From Mugil cephalus (Eukaryota > Chordata > Actinopteri > Mugiliformes > Mugilidae): a stretch of 64,000 bases of DNA. Positions 51,035 through 64,000 of this stretch are shown here, piece after piece; within the stretch, counting starts at the first letter, position 1, and the number at the start of each line of letters is the position of its first letter. The translations under genes were made by a program, and so were the position numbers. The notes under the pieces are model-generated. The model saw only the letters and a program-made list of their open reading frames with translations, was not told where the DNA came from and did no database searches. Location of the stretch: contig NC_061789.1 of NCBI RefSeq assembly GCF_022458985.1, positions 20,130,357 through 20,194,356 of the forward strand. The letters are read 5' to 3'.

Positions 51035-53585
51035 TAGCTGCTTCATGCATCTTCATGTAGATGGCCAACAAACCACTAAAGCAGTGTCTCAGAGAAACAC
51101 ACCGTCTCATAAATGACCACATTCATATCACCATGACCTCTATGGTCGTGAAATGCTTTGAGAGGCTGCTGTTGACCCAACTGAATCACAGGCCCCTTGC
51201 TGGATCCTCTGCTACTGGAAAAACAAGTCAGCAGTGGATGCAGTCAACAAAAGATTGCACTACATCCTGCAACATCTAGACTATCCAGGGATCCTGTATG
51301 TAGACGTCAGCTCCACATACATCCCAGTCATCCCAGAAGGACTCTGTTATAACCTTGCGAAGCATTAGATTCAGGATGTCTATAAAGTTAAGTCAGCCAG
51401 TTAAGTCAGAATGTCTCTTGCCTGGCATGGACTTTTTTTTTTTGTCTATAAAGACAAGGCATCAGTCTGGTTCTCACAGTTCATCATAGCCAGAGCTGCA
51501 CTTTAGAAGTTTAGAAAGTTTAGAAATGGGCTTCTGGACACCCTAAAGATGCAGTTTAAGTAACAAAATAGGTTCCAGCTAACAGTACTGCATTACGTGT
51601 GCAGAATGTCACCTGTTCAGTGTTATACCACTACTACGCTGCTCAGTGCTTTACAACCTCTACAACCCCTGGGGGCGAGGGCATTCCAGTTATGCAGGTT
51701 TTGTGGTCACATGCTTCACATGGACAAGCACGGATTTGAAATAATTTAAATTGGTTTGGTAAATTCTAGTAAGGAGGAAGAAGTTAAAGCAGACAGATGG
51801 AAATTTTCTTGGGACTTCGTACAATGAAAATAAACATTGTTAATTTCCTGGATCAGATGAGTTTACACACATGGGAAATGCCAGGTTAAAGATGTCATTG
51901 AGTAGATATATTTTTTTTTTTCTTTTTAACTACACAGGAACAAAAACACCAGATGTCAGAAAAAGACGACAACTAAGGATTGCATAAGAAAACACTGGGA
52001 CAAGAAATCAGTCCCATATTTATCAGCTAAGGAAGATGGAAATGGCAAACAGTAAGTCCACTGTTCTATTTATTCAGTTGTGTGGTTAAAATGGTTTTGA
52101 AGGGTCTGTATACATTTTTGTTAGTTTCCAGCTATGAAAGGCTCACTGGTCTGAAGCGTAATCATGACGCAAAAACAAGAGGTTAGTTTAAATGTCGATG
52201 CTCTGAATTCTAACTCAGTCATGTCACAAGACACACATGTGATACACTTTTACACAAGATCGGCTTAATTCTCACCACGTAGATGAATCCGTGTAAAATT
52301 CAGACTTTTGCCGTCCAATAGACTTAACTTTGAAAAGAAAAAGCTTCTCAACTAGTGAATTGTTTCCTGATGGCAAAAATATTTGCTGCATGAATGTCTG
52401 TATGAAAACTAAACCAAGAATCTAGTTATGCAAGTTGAGATAAGTTTTTGTTAAGTGCTGTTTTTGTTAATGTAACTGGAATGCGCTCAGTTAATGCGGG
52501 CTGATAAAGCATTTGAACTTTTCAGTGTTTATTACCCTTTTTGTGATTGTGTGTGTTTTTATATGGCTCTCACTCCGATCTTCCCAGTATCAAATGTAGA
52601 TTTTGGCTTTGCTCCAGTTTGTTTTTGAATTGTATTTTATTGAAGTTATTTCGGCTCATGTAGACTCACTGCATTAAAGATGAAGGCCTTAAAAGCAGTG
52701 AGTTTAAAGCTATTTCAGTAATGCTGTTGCTAAATTTGATTTAATTTAATCTAATCTCAAACATTTTTATTAATTTATTCGGTCTAATATTTGTTAACAG
52801 TAACATTAAAAAAGACTTGGATCGTGAACGACTGTACCTGTAATCTTAAAACTTTGCATGTTGTACCAACATTTGTTTTCTTGAGGATCTTTCTGTTCAC
52901 ATTCCTCAAGTGGCTTTCATTGTTGCTGAGCCATCTTGTAGCACTTCATTCTCCCTGAACAGCCTTGGTCGCAGCTGTTAACCCTCTCCTGTCTTTAATC
53001 TTCATTATTCATCATGGTTTACAATATAGTTCATTTATAGTGTGTTTGTTTTCTTCATTTGTCTTAGTGTATTCTTCTGACACACTACAACAAGAACCTT
53101 ATTTCAGAAGCCTTTGTGTCAGCAGTCACAACTGAGTCTTCTTGGGTAAGTCTGTACATTCTTTGCAAACTTTAAATCAGGCAGATCCTCGGGCTTGCTT
53201 AGACTGGATGGAAGCAAAACTGAACTTCAGTCTATTTGTCTCGAATTCTTGTGAACTTGTCCTAGTCTCAGGTCTCCACATTCTTGTGTAGGGTGTCTTC
53301 ATAAATATCTCTGTAATGGGCTGCATTCATCCATCCCTTAGTTGTTAACAGTCTATGATGCTGTGGCACCACACTGACAATGAGCAGTTCAACAGACGCT
53401 TGTACATATCCCCAGAGAGTGTGGTTTGCGTGTAATAAAGGCCTGAATGATAGAAAAGCTGCCATGATGGCCTTACATCCACCAAGTTCTCCACATATTG
53501 AAGCTCTGCTTGAATAGTAATTCAGAGTTGAATGTATTTTAAAAGATGTTTAAATCTTGACTTGTTTTTTTCTAGGTAATAGCTA

Positions 53586-54597
53586 ATGCGACCAGGAGAC
53601 AGTATGTCAAGTGAAGACAACCAGAAGTGGGTGAAAAGGTAAACTGTCTTTTTTACATCTCAGAATAAAGATCAGAAATATCTACAGTACCAGTGCAGTT
53701 ATTTTTATTGAGACCTTCTTTCTTCTCTCTGCTGCCCCTGTGTGATTAAAAATTGCAATCACAGGCATTTGTTTTGTGTTACAGGACTGAACTACAGGAA
53801 GCCTTGTGCTGCTACATGACACACACCCTCATCTACATCAACATAGTGAGAGGATTCTGTGAGGGGTTCTCTATATGGATGGTCTGGAGGGACGAGGAAA
53901 TCAACAGCATGGCGGAAATCAAAGAGAGGGCTGACAAAGTTGACCTGAATCTCAGTCATGTTAAAAAGTCAGAACACAAAGGCAAGGCCTTTCTGGAATA
54001 TTTCTGGAGCAAGTTGAGCCAGCTGACTGCAGATGGCAGGTTTGGAGAGCTAGAGAACAAGCTGGATGAAGTGTTGGAGTACACTCTGGGAGGTCTGGAG
54101 AAGTTTGACTGTTTCCTGGACGCAGTGGAGAAGCTTGCCGTCACCTCACTGCACATCTTCATGGAGAACCAGGTTTTAGACCTACCCAAAGACTTCCACT
54201 TCAAACATGTTCAGGCTGTCATCACTGCTGCAAGACAAATCTGCCCTCTCCTGCTAGAGTTTAAGAGAGATGCAAGAGTCTTCTTCTCTCCCAAACTTCA
54301 GAATGTGGATGTGTTGAAATATCAACTGGACAGATACATGCAAACCACCAAGAAGATCTGTGAGAAGTTGGAGAAAAGGTAAACTGTTAGTTAACCACAC
54401 TTTCTGCTCTTGAATGTATTCTTGCAAAAAAAAAAAAAAAAAAAGAAAGAAAGAAAGAAAAAAAGTGTCTTTCACAGCTGCTCGAGGGACTTTTGCCTGA
54501 AGCTGACTGAGAAACCTGTGATAGATGTGAATGTGGATTTGTCTGGAGATGAGATACAGAGGATGCTCCATCACATTAAAGATCTTCATGAAATCAG
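53586..54597 (+). CDS. ApoL-like gene D2, exons 1-3 without a last exon
   Basis: Exons 53586-53638, 53785-54378 (594 nt) and 54478-54597 (120 nt) are open and correctly phased, encoding the 255 N-terminal residues in the same form as D3. The start is fixed by a TAG six bases upstream in the same frame; a second in-frame ATG follows at 53604. No ApoL-domain exon lies before unit D3. The exons may be non-functional, may end in a short protein by read-through into intron 3, or may splice over about 4.6 kb to the D3 last exon at 59208, whose phase fits. Confidence 0.6.
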
Positions 54598-54972
54598 GTA
54601 AGTTTTCGTTTTTGCTCATATTTGAATTTAATGTATTTCTATTCTGCCCCTCAGCCTCTTTTACTTTTTTTTTTTTTATTCACAGAGTCTGTCATTGTTG
54701 TGCTTAGTTGATTCTGTCAGATATACAAGATTTAAAAGTAACAGGGTGGATGGACAGGTCTACAAAACACTGGACTTGACGGTTCCATAACCTTACTGAC
54801 CTTGCTTATTTGAACCCAAGCCATGATATATAACATTTTATAGGTAAAACCTAGCACATTTCTGCCGATAATCGAAAAGTAATCCTCACCCAAAAGAAAA
54901 GAGTGCAATCTTTTGAGAGACTCTCAGTAAGGAACAGAGAAATGACTCCTGATTTATTGAAAAGATCTGAAA

Positions 54973-55204
54973 TTCAGAATGTGGATGTGTTGAAATATCA
55001 ACTGGACAGATACATGCAAACCACCAAGAAGATCTGTGAGAAGTTGGAGAAAAGGTAAACTGTTAGTTAACCACACTTTCTGCTCTTGAATGTATTCTTG
55101 CAAAAAAAAAAAAAAAAGAAAGAAAGAAAGAAAAAAAGTGTCTTTCACAGCTGCTCGAGGGACTTTTGCCTGAAGCTGACTGAGAAACCTGTGATAGATG
55201 TGAA
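54973..55204 (+). pseudogene. Exon 2-exon 3 stub at the D2/D3 junction
   Basis: Same composite structure as at 50803-51034, showing that D1 and D2 were copied as a unit that already carried the stub. Confidence 0.85.
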
Positions 55205-58200
55205 TAGCTGCTTCATGCATCTTCATGTAGATGGCCAACAAACCACTAAAGCAGTGTCTCAGAGAAACACACCGTCTCATAAATGACCACATTCCCATCA
55301 CCATGACCTCTATGGTCGTGAAATGCTTTGAGAGGCTGCTGTTGACACAACTGAATCACAGGCCCCTTGCTGGATCCTCTGCTACTGGAAAAACAAGTCA
55401 GCAGTGGATGCAGTCAACAAAAGATTGCACTACATCCTGCAACATCTAGACTATCCAGGGATCCTGTATGTAGACGTCAGCTCCACATATATCCCAGTCA
55501 TCCTAGAAGGACTCTGTTATAACCTTGCGAAGCATTAGATTCAGTATGTCTATAAAGTTAAGTCAGCCAGTTAAGTCAGAATGTCTCTTGCCTGGCATGG
55601 ACTTTTTTTTGTCTATAAAGACAAGGCATCAGTCTGGTTTCTTAGAAATTGGCTTCTGGACACCCTAAAGATGCAGTTTAAGTAACAAAATAGGTTCCAG
55701 CTAACAGTACTGCATTACGTGTTATACTGTTACTGTTATACTGTTCAGTGTTATACCACTACTACGCTGCTCAGTGCTTTACAACCTCTACAACCCCTGG
55801 GGCGAGGGCATTCCAGTTATGCAGGTTTTGTGGTCACATGCTTCACATGGACAAGCACGGATTTGAAATAATTTAAACTGGTTTGGTAAATTCTAGTAAG
55901 GAGGAAGAAGTTAAAGCAGACAGATGGAAATTTTCTTGGGACTTCGTACAATGAATATAAACATTGTTAATTTCCTGGTTCAGATGAGTTTACACACATG
56001 GGAAATGCCAGGTTAAAGATGTCATTGTGTAGATATTTGTTTTTCTTTTTAACTACACAGGAACAAAAACACCGGATGTCAGAAAAAGATGACAACTAAG
56101 GATTGCATAAGAAAACACTGGGACAAGAAATCAGTCCCATATTTATCAGATAAGGAATATACAAATGGCAAACAGTAAGTCCACTGTTCTATTTATTCAG
56201 TTGTGTGGTTAAAATGGTTTTGAAGCATCTGTATACATTTTTGTTAGTTTCCAGCTATGAAAGGCTCAGTGGTCTGAAGCGTAATCATGACGCAAAAACA
56301 AGAGGTTAGTTTAAATGTCGATGCTCTGAATTCTAACTCAGTCATGTCACAAGACACACATGTGATACACTTTTACACAAGATCAGCTTAATTCTCACCA
56401 CGTAGATGAATCCGTGTAAAATCCAGACTTTTGCCGTCCAATAGACTTAACTTTGAAAAGAAAAAGCTTCTCAACTAGTGAATTGTTTCCTGATGGCAAA
56501 AATATTTGCTGCATGAATGTCTGTATGAAAACTAAACCAAGAATCTAGTTATGCAAGTTGAGATAAGTTTTTGTTAAGTGCTGTTTTTGTTAATGTAACT
56601 GGAATGCCCTGAGTTAATGCGGGCTGATAAAGCATTTGAACTTTTCAGTGTTTATTACCCTTTTTGTGATTGTGTGTGTTTTTATATGGCTCTCACTCAG
56701 ATCTTCCCAGTATCAAATGTAGATTTTGGCTTTGCTTCCAGTTTGTTTTTGAATTGTATTTTATTGAAGTTATTTCGGCTCATGTAGACTCACTGCATTA
56801 AAGATGAAGGCCTTAAAAGCAGTGAGTTTAAAGCTATTTCAGTAATGCTGTTGCTAAATTTGATTTAATTTAATCTAATCTCAAACATTTTTATTAATTT
56901 ACTCGGTCTAATATTTGTTAACAGTAACATTAAAAAAGACTTGGATCGTGAACGACTGTACCTGTAATCTTAAAACTTTGCATGTTGTACCAACATTTGT
57001 TTTCTTGAGGATCTTTCTGTTCACATTCCTCAAATGGCTTTCATTGTTGCTGAGCCATCTTGTAGCACTTCATTCTCTCTGCACAGCCTTGGTTGCAGCT
57101 GTTAACCCTCTCCTGTCTTTAATCTTCATTATTCATCATGGTTTACAATATAGTTCATTTATAGTGTGTTTGTTTTCTTCATTTGTCTTAGTGCATTCTT
57201 CTGACACACTACAACAAGAACCTTATTTCAGAAGCCTTTGTGTCAGCAGTCACAACTGAGTCTTCTTGGGTAAGTCTATACATTCTTTGCAAACTTTAAA
57301 TCAGGCAAATCCTCGGGCTTGCTTAGACTGGATGGAAGCATAACTGAACTTCAGTCTATTTGTCTCGAATTCTTGTGAACTTGTCCTAGTCTCAGGTCTC
57401 CACATTATTGTGTAGGGTGTCTTCATAAATATCCCTGTAATGGGCTGCATTCATCCATCCCTTAGTTGTTAACAGTCTATGATGCTGTGGCACCACACTG
57501 ACAATGAGCAGTTCAACAGACGCTTGTACATATCCCCAGAGAGTGTGGTTTGCGTGTAATAAAGGCCTGATTGATAGAAAAGCTGCCATGATGGTCTTAC
57601 ATCCACCAAGTTCTCCACATATTGAAGCTCTGCTTGAATAGTAATTCAGAGTTGAATGTATTTTAAAAGATGTTTAAATCTTGACTTGTTTTTTTCTAGG
57701 TAATAGCTAATGCGACCAGGAGACAGTATGTCAAGTGAAGACAACCAGAAGTGGGTGAAAAGGTAAACTGTCTTTTTTACATCTCAGAATAAAGATCAGA
57801 AATATCTACAGTACCAGTGCAGTTATTTTTATTGAGGCCTTCTTTCTTCTCTCTGCTGCCCCTGTGTGATTAAAAATTGCAATCACAGGCATTTGTTTTG
57901 TGTTACAGGACTGAACTACAGGAAGCCTTGTGCTGCTACATGACACACACCCTCATCTACATCAACATAGTGAGAGGATTCTGTGAGGGGTTCTCTATAT
58001 GGATGGTCTGGAGGGACGAGGAAATCAACAGCATGGCGGAAATCAAAGAGAGGGCTGACAAAGTTGACCTGAATCTCAGTCATGTTAAAAAGTCAGAACA
58101 CAAAGGCAAGGCCTTTCTGGAATATTTCTGGAGCAAGTTGAGCCAGCTGACTGCAGATGGCAGGTTTGGAGAGCTAGAGAACAAGCTGGATGAAGTGTTG

Positions 58201-59090
58201 GAGTACACTCTGGGAGGTCTGGAGAAGTTTGACTGTTTCCTGGACGCAGTGGAGAAGCTTGCCGTCACCTCACTGCACATCTTCATGGAGAACCAGGTTT
58301 TAGACCTACCCAAAGACTTCCACTTCAAACATGTTCAGGCTGTCATCACTGCTGCAAGACAAATCTGCCCTCTCCTGCTAGAGTTTAAGAGAGATGCAAG
58401 AGTCTTCTTCTCTCCCAAACTTCAGAATGTGGATGTGTTGAAATATCAACTGGACAGATACATGCAAACCACCAAGAAGATCTGTGAGAAGTTGGAGAAA
58501 AGGTAAACTGTTAGTTAACCACACTTTCTGCTCTTGAATGTATTCTTGCAAAAAAAAAAAAAAAAAAGAAAGAAAGAAAGAAAAAAAGTGTCTTTCACAG
58601 CTGCTCGAGGGACTTTTGCCTGAAGCTGACTGAGAAACCTGTGATAGATGTGAATGTGGATTTGTCTGGAGATGAGATACAGAGGATGCTCCATCACATT
58701 AAAGATCTTCATGAAATCAGGTAAGTTTTCGTTTTTGCTCATATTTGAATTTAATGTATTTCTATTCTGCCCCTCAGCCTCTTTTACTTTTTATTTTTAT
58801 TCACAGAGTCTGTCATTGTTGTGCTTAGTTGATTCTGTCAGATATACAAGATTTAAAAGTAACAGGGTGGATGGACAGGTCTACAAAACACTGGACTTGA
58901 CGGTTCCATAACCTTACTGACCTTGCTTATTTGAACCCAAGCCATGATATATAACATTTTATAGGTAAACCTAGCACATTTCTGACGATAATCGAAAAGT
59001 AATCCTCACCCAAAAGAAAAGAGTGCAATCTTTTGAGAGACTCTCAGTAAGGAACAGAGAAATGACTCCTGATTTATTGAAAAGATTTGA
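55205..59090 (+). repeat. Tandem unit D3
   Basis: Third copy, more diverged from D1 and D2 (several substitutions, a TTATACTGTTACTG expansion near 55725, a shortened last-exon relic). It lacks the stub: at about 59090 the sequence goes on as normal intron 3 (GAAATTCCAATAGC) towards a genuine last exon. Candidate leader exons are 56061-56174 and 57192-57269. Confidence 0.85.
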
Positions 59091-60129
59091 AATTCCAATA
59101 GCTAAAATCTATTTTAAAAATAAATGAAACAAAAATGATTACAGTTATTATGCCTTATGTCCCAAATCTGTACTAAAACCCCCAAAATATAATTTTTTTC
59201 TTAACAGGAAAGACCAGAACTTCCGTACAGTCTTCTTGTTCCAGGACGTGTCTTGTTCTGATTTCATCCGTGTGTTCAACGATCGACAGCCCAGGATGCT
59301 GCAGTTTCTAGAGGAGCTTGAGGAAGCTGCTGTTCAGCTAGACATAATGAAAAAAGGATCAAAGATCTCCAGCGTGGCAGGCAGCTCAGTGGGCATGCTT
59401 GGAGGTGTGCTGTCCATCGTTGGGTTGGCATTAATTCCTGTAACGGCAGGAGTGTCTTTGACTCTGACAATGGCTGGCGTGGGGTTGGGTGTCACCAGTG
59501 CAGTCAACAGTGCTGTCACCACGGCAGCTGAGGTTGGAGTTAATCACAGACAACAAAAGAAAGCTAGGGAAGCCTTCCAGAGCTTCATGGAGGATGTGCA
59601 CACTCTCCAGAATTGTCTGGAGGAAGTGATCAATCAACCAGATGGTCAAGTAGAGGAAAGTGACGTAGAAGTGGTACTGGGAGTTGGCAAGATTGCTACT
59701 AAACTTGCAACTGTCGGAAAAAGTACTGAGTTCCTTGTTGAGGCTTCCTCTGTTTCTAAGGTGCTAAAAAGTGAAGAGCTCATCTCAAGTGCTGGTAATA
59801 TTCCCAATGTGGCCTCAGAGATCCCAGATATTGGTCAGGCTGCAGTCAAAGGGCCTCTTGCTCTCACCCAGTCAGCCAGGGCTGGCTTCATTGCTCTGAA
59901 TGCTCTCTTCCTTGGCATGGATATATTTTTTGTCTGTAAAGACAGCCTTGATCTGGCCAAAGGCATCGAGAGTGAGCTCTCACAGTTCATCAGGGCCAGA
60001 GCTGTGCTTTGGAGCTCTGAGATGGACTCATGGAAAAAGATTTGTGACTCTTTGTGTGAAAGCCTAAAAACCTCAGAGAAAAACAGAGGAACCCTGGAGA
60101 AATTATTTTATCCAGAGGAACAGATCTAG
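57710..60129 (+). CDS. Apolipoprotein L-like protein, gene D3 (complete)
   Basis: Coding exons 57710-57762, 57909-58502, 58601-58720 and 59208-60129 give 1689 nt and 562 residues. The N-terminus (MRPGDSMSSEDNQKWVKR) replaces the short MMSP/MMSS start of A-C, but the exon 1/2 phase is the same. The helical N-terminal region (about residues 18-255) is clearly diverged from A-C. The ApoL domain follows, with hairpin GSSVGMLGGVLSIVGLALIP and GVGLGVTSAVNSAVTTAAEV at about 307-365 and a C-terminal hydrophobic stretch IALNALFLGMDIFFVC. The linker has diverged most (INQPDGQVEESDVEVV). By analogy with vertebrate ApoL it is probably a membrane-associated, lipid-binding or channel-like intracellular protein. 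No ISRE-like site was found upstream, unlike A-C. Confidence 0.85.
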
Positions 60130-60785
60130 ATCTACTGGGAGACATTTTATCTGACAGAACAGCATTACATGTCAGCTGATGGTTTTGTCACTGTAAGACA
60201 TTAAGCTTGTCTCGGGAGACAGTATATTATATACATTAGCCTATGTCATTTATTTTGATATAATATTATAATAATTTTAGTGAAAATTATATTTTAGCAC
60301 TTCTAATGTGATTTGTGTTTTACCGTGTGACTGTTGATCAAACACGGTTGTATATTCACTCTTAATCCACCTTTTAAATCTTCTTTTAAGATTTACAGTA
60401 AGTTCCTTACATTGATAACAGTGCTCACTGTTGTATTAAACAAGCTGTGTGAATGATGAAAGAGTTAAACCTGAGTCTGTATTAAAGCACTCAGGCTCCT
60501 TTTTTATATATCGTCAAATGCTTTCTGATATTTCATTCATTGTGGTTCTGCTGCTACCTGTGAGCTGCAAAGATGCTTCTGAAGTTTCTTTCAGACCAAC
60601 CACCCTGAGATCAAGCAAAGCCCTCTGAATAATCTGAAATAAATGAATTATAGAATAAAACGGCAACATCTATATAGCATGAGGAAAGTAGAAGTGCAGT
60701 GACTGAAGGCAACGTGAATCACACACAAAGGAGAGCAGCATGAAAGAGAGAGAACAGAAAAGGGATGACATAACTTTTAAATGTC
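60130..60785. other. 3' region of gene D3
   Basis: AT-rich sequence with possible AATAAA signals at 60638-60643 and just downstream. It does not align by eye with the 3' regions of genes A-C. No gene is seen. Confidence 0.4.
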
Positions 60786-61560
60786 CTAGTCCAGTTTAGA
60801 TTTAAGTAGGTCCAACAACTTCTAACTTCAGGCCTATTTCTAATCTTTCACACATTTCCAAAATTTTAGAGAAGGTTGTCTACAATCACCTGTTACCATT
60901 CTTAGAAGATGATGGCATCACTGAGCTGTTCGGTCAGGGTTCAAAGCCCTCAATAGCACAGTCAGCACTTTTGAAGGTTTCAAATGATATACTTCTGTCA
61001 ACAGACTCTAGAAAGTTTGTTGTCCTAGTGCTTTTAGATTTGTCTCCTGCATTTGACACTGTTGACCACAGCATTTTGATCTCTTGTCTCGAGCACTGTG
61101 TGGGCATCAAGGGTGTCACCCATGACTGGTTGCGGTCATACCTAACCGATAGAAGCTTCTGTGTAAAATTTGACAATTTTGTGTCGTCAAGAGCTCCTCT
61201 TCCACATGGGGTCCACCAGGACTCAGTACTCGGCCCTCTTTTATTTGCTCTTTACTTACCTTTGCTTCGTGTTTTTAAATCTCTTCTAAAAACGCACTTT
61301 TACTCCCTTGCCTTTAACCTACCTTAATTTTTGTCTGTCATTCACTAAAAAGCACTTACAGTGAGCTTGTTTGTTCCTTTATTCTGTTTCTTTGCTTTTT
61401 CTTGTTTGTCTGTTTTTTGAAGTGATTTTGTGTTTGTGTCTTTATGCCTTTTATCTTAATCTTAAACCTATTTGATGTCCCAATGTAAAGCACTTTGGCC
61501 TCCCCTGTGGTTTCTAAATGTGCTATATAAATAAAGTTGATTGATTGATTGATTGATTGG
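60786..61560 (+). pseudogene. Internally deleted LINE (RT fused to its own C-terminus)
   Basis: The plus strand reads NFRPISNLSHISKILEKVV, then LVLLDLSPAFDTVDHSIL (first catalytic motif), then a degraded PHGVHQDSVLGPLLFALY where PQGS is expected. It jumps directly into the terminal part SLLKTHFYSLAFNLP, a stop and the element's 3' tail (AAAGCACTTTGGCC, GTGCTATATAAATAAAG, then (GATT)n). The second catalytic box (ADD) is missing. Confidence 0.85.
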
Positions 61561-61733
61561 CTTATCTACTTAACATAGAAATAAAGTTGTGAGTGTGTGA
61601 GGGTTCAGATAAAAGCCTATCAGAGAAGCAGCCAGTAACATGCCCCAATCAAAGTCCACAGTCCAGCTACTACAGTCAGGAGGTCTTTCCACTCTTCTCT
61701 TCATTTTCTTATGATTTCTGTGGAGTGATCATC

Positions 61734-64000
<2,267 letters not shown>

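Larger units (their letters stand above)
51035..55204 (+). repeat. Tandem unit D2 (4170 bp)
   Basis: Almost identical to unit D1; by eye only a couple of substitutions and homopolymer changes besides the 116 bp missing from D1. It contains the RT relic, the last-exon relic, candidate leader exons (51938-52051 and 53068-53145), coding exons 1-3 and the junction stub (54973-55204). Confidence 0.9.

Noticed and set aside
46983-55204. D1 and D2 as a pure assembly duplication
   Set aside because: Not excluded, but the 116-bp difference, the stub junctions and the more diverged third unit fit real tandem copies better. Long reads would decide.
56915-57259. A 114-codon plus-strand open frame in unit D3
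   Set aside because: It is interrupted in D1 and D2, overlaps a candidate leader exon in no useful phase and has hydrophobic, low-information content.

Overview
The window is vertebrate nuclear DNA, almost certainly from a teleost fish. Genes are split into exons with GT/AG introns. The intergenic DNA is full of decayed non-LTR retrotransposons, hAT- and Tc1-like remnants, fish-type LINE tails and long microsatellites. The recognisable proteins are vertebrate: stargazin, apolipoprotein L and a SULT3-type sulfotransferase.

Layout. (1) 1-8340, minus strand: the 5' end of cacng2 (stargazin). Coding exon 1 is at 6346-6556, part of intron 1 lies to its left, and a CpG-rich promoter/5'UTR region lies to its right. 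(2) 8.7-21.2 kb: a gene-poor stretch holding an (AC)n array, a decayed LINE, a Tc1-like relic, a GC-rich retroposed sequence with a perfect 16-bp target-site duplication, and a minus-strand LINE. (3) 21.3-60.1 kb, plus strand: a tandem array of apolipoprotein L-like genes. Genes A (21419-25749), B (28711-33189) and C (38094-44531) are intact four-exon genes of 563, 549 and 550 residues. Each starts with a 17-nt coding exon that sits about 140-160 bp downstream of an interferon-response-like element. A second group, D, lies in three tandem units of about 4.1 kb with a different 5' end. D1 is broken by a 116-bp deletion. D2 has intact exons 1-3 but no terminal exon. D3 (57710-60129) is complete, with 562 residues. 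(4) 60.8-61.6 kb: a LINE relic. (5) 61734-64000, plus strand: the first five coding exons of a SULT3-type cytosolic sulfotransferase that runs off the window.

The A-C genes share exon phases (17, 594 and 120 nt plus a 919-961-nt last exon) and D3 uses the same scheme with a 53-nt first coding part. All carry an N-terminal helical region of about 240 residues followed by the classical ApoL domain with its glycine-rich hydrophobic hairpin. ISRE-like sites before A, B and both promoter copies of C suggest interferon control, as for human APOL genes. The D group has lost that promoter and has new candidate 5' exons. APOL genes and CACNG2 also lie in the same neighbourhood on human 22q12.3, so the linkage looks ancient.

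The most rewarding parts are the rapid remodelling of this candidate interferon-inducible ApoL array (duplicated promoters, a 5'-end swap, exon cassettes without a last exon, repeated hAT hits at one 8-bp intron site) and the GC-rich retroposon. All calls come from reading the sequence by eye; no alignment or database search was run.
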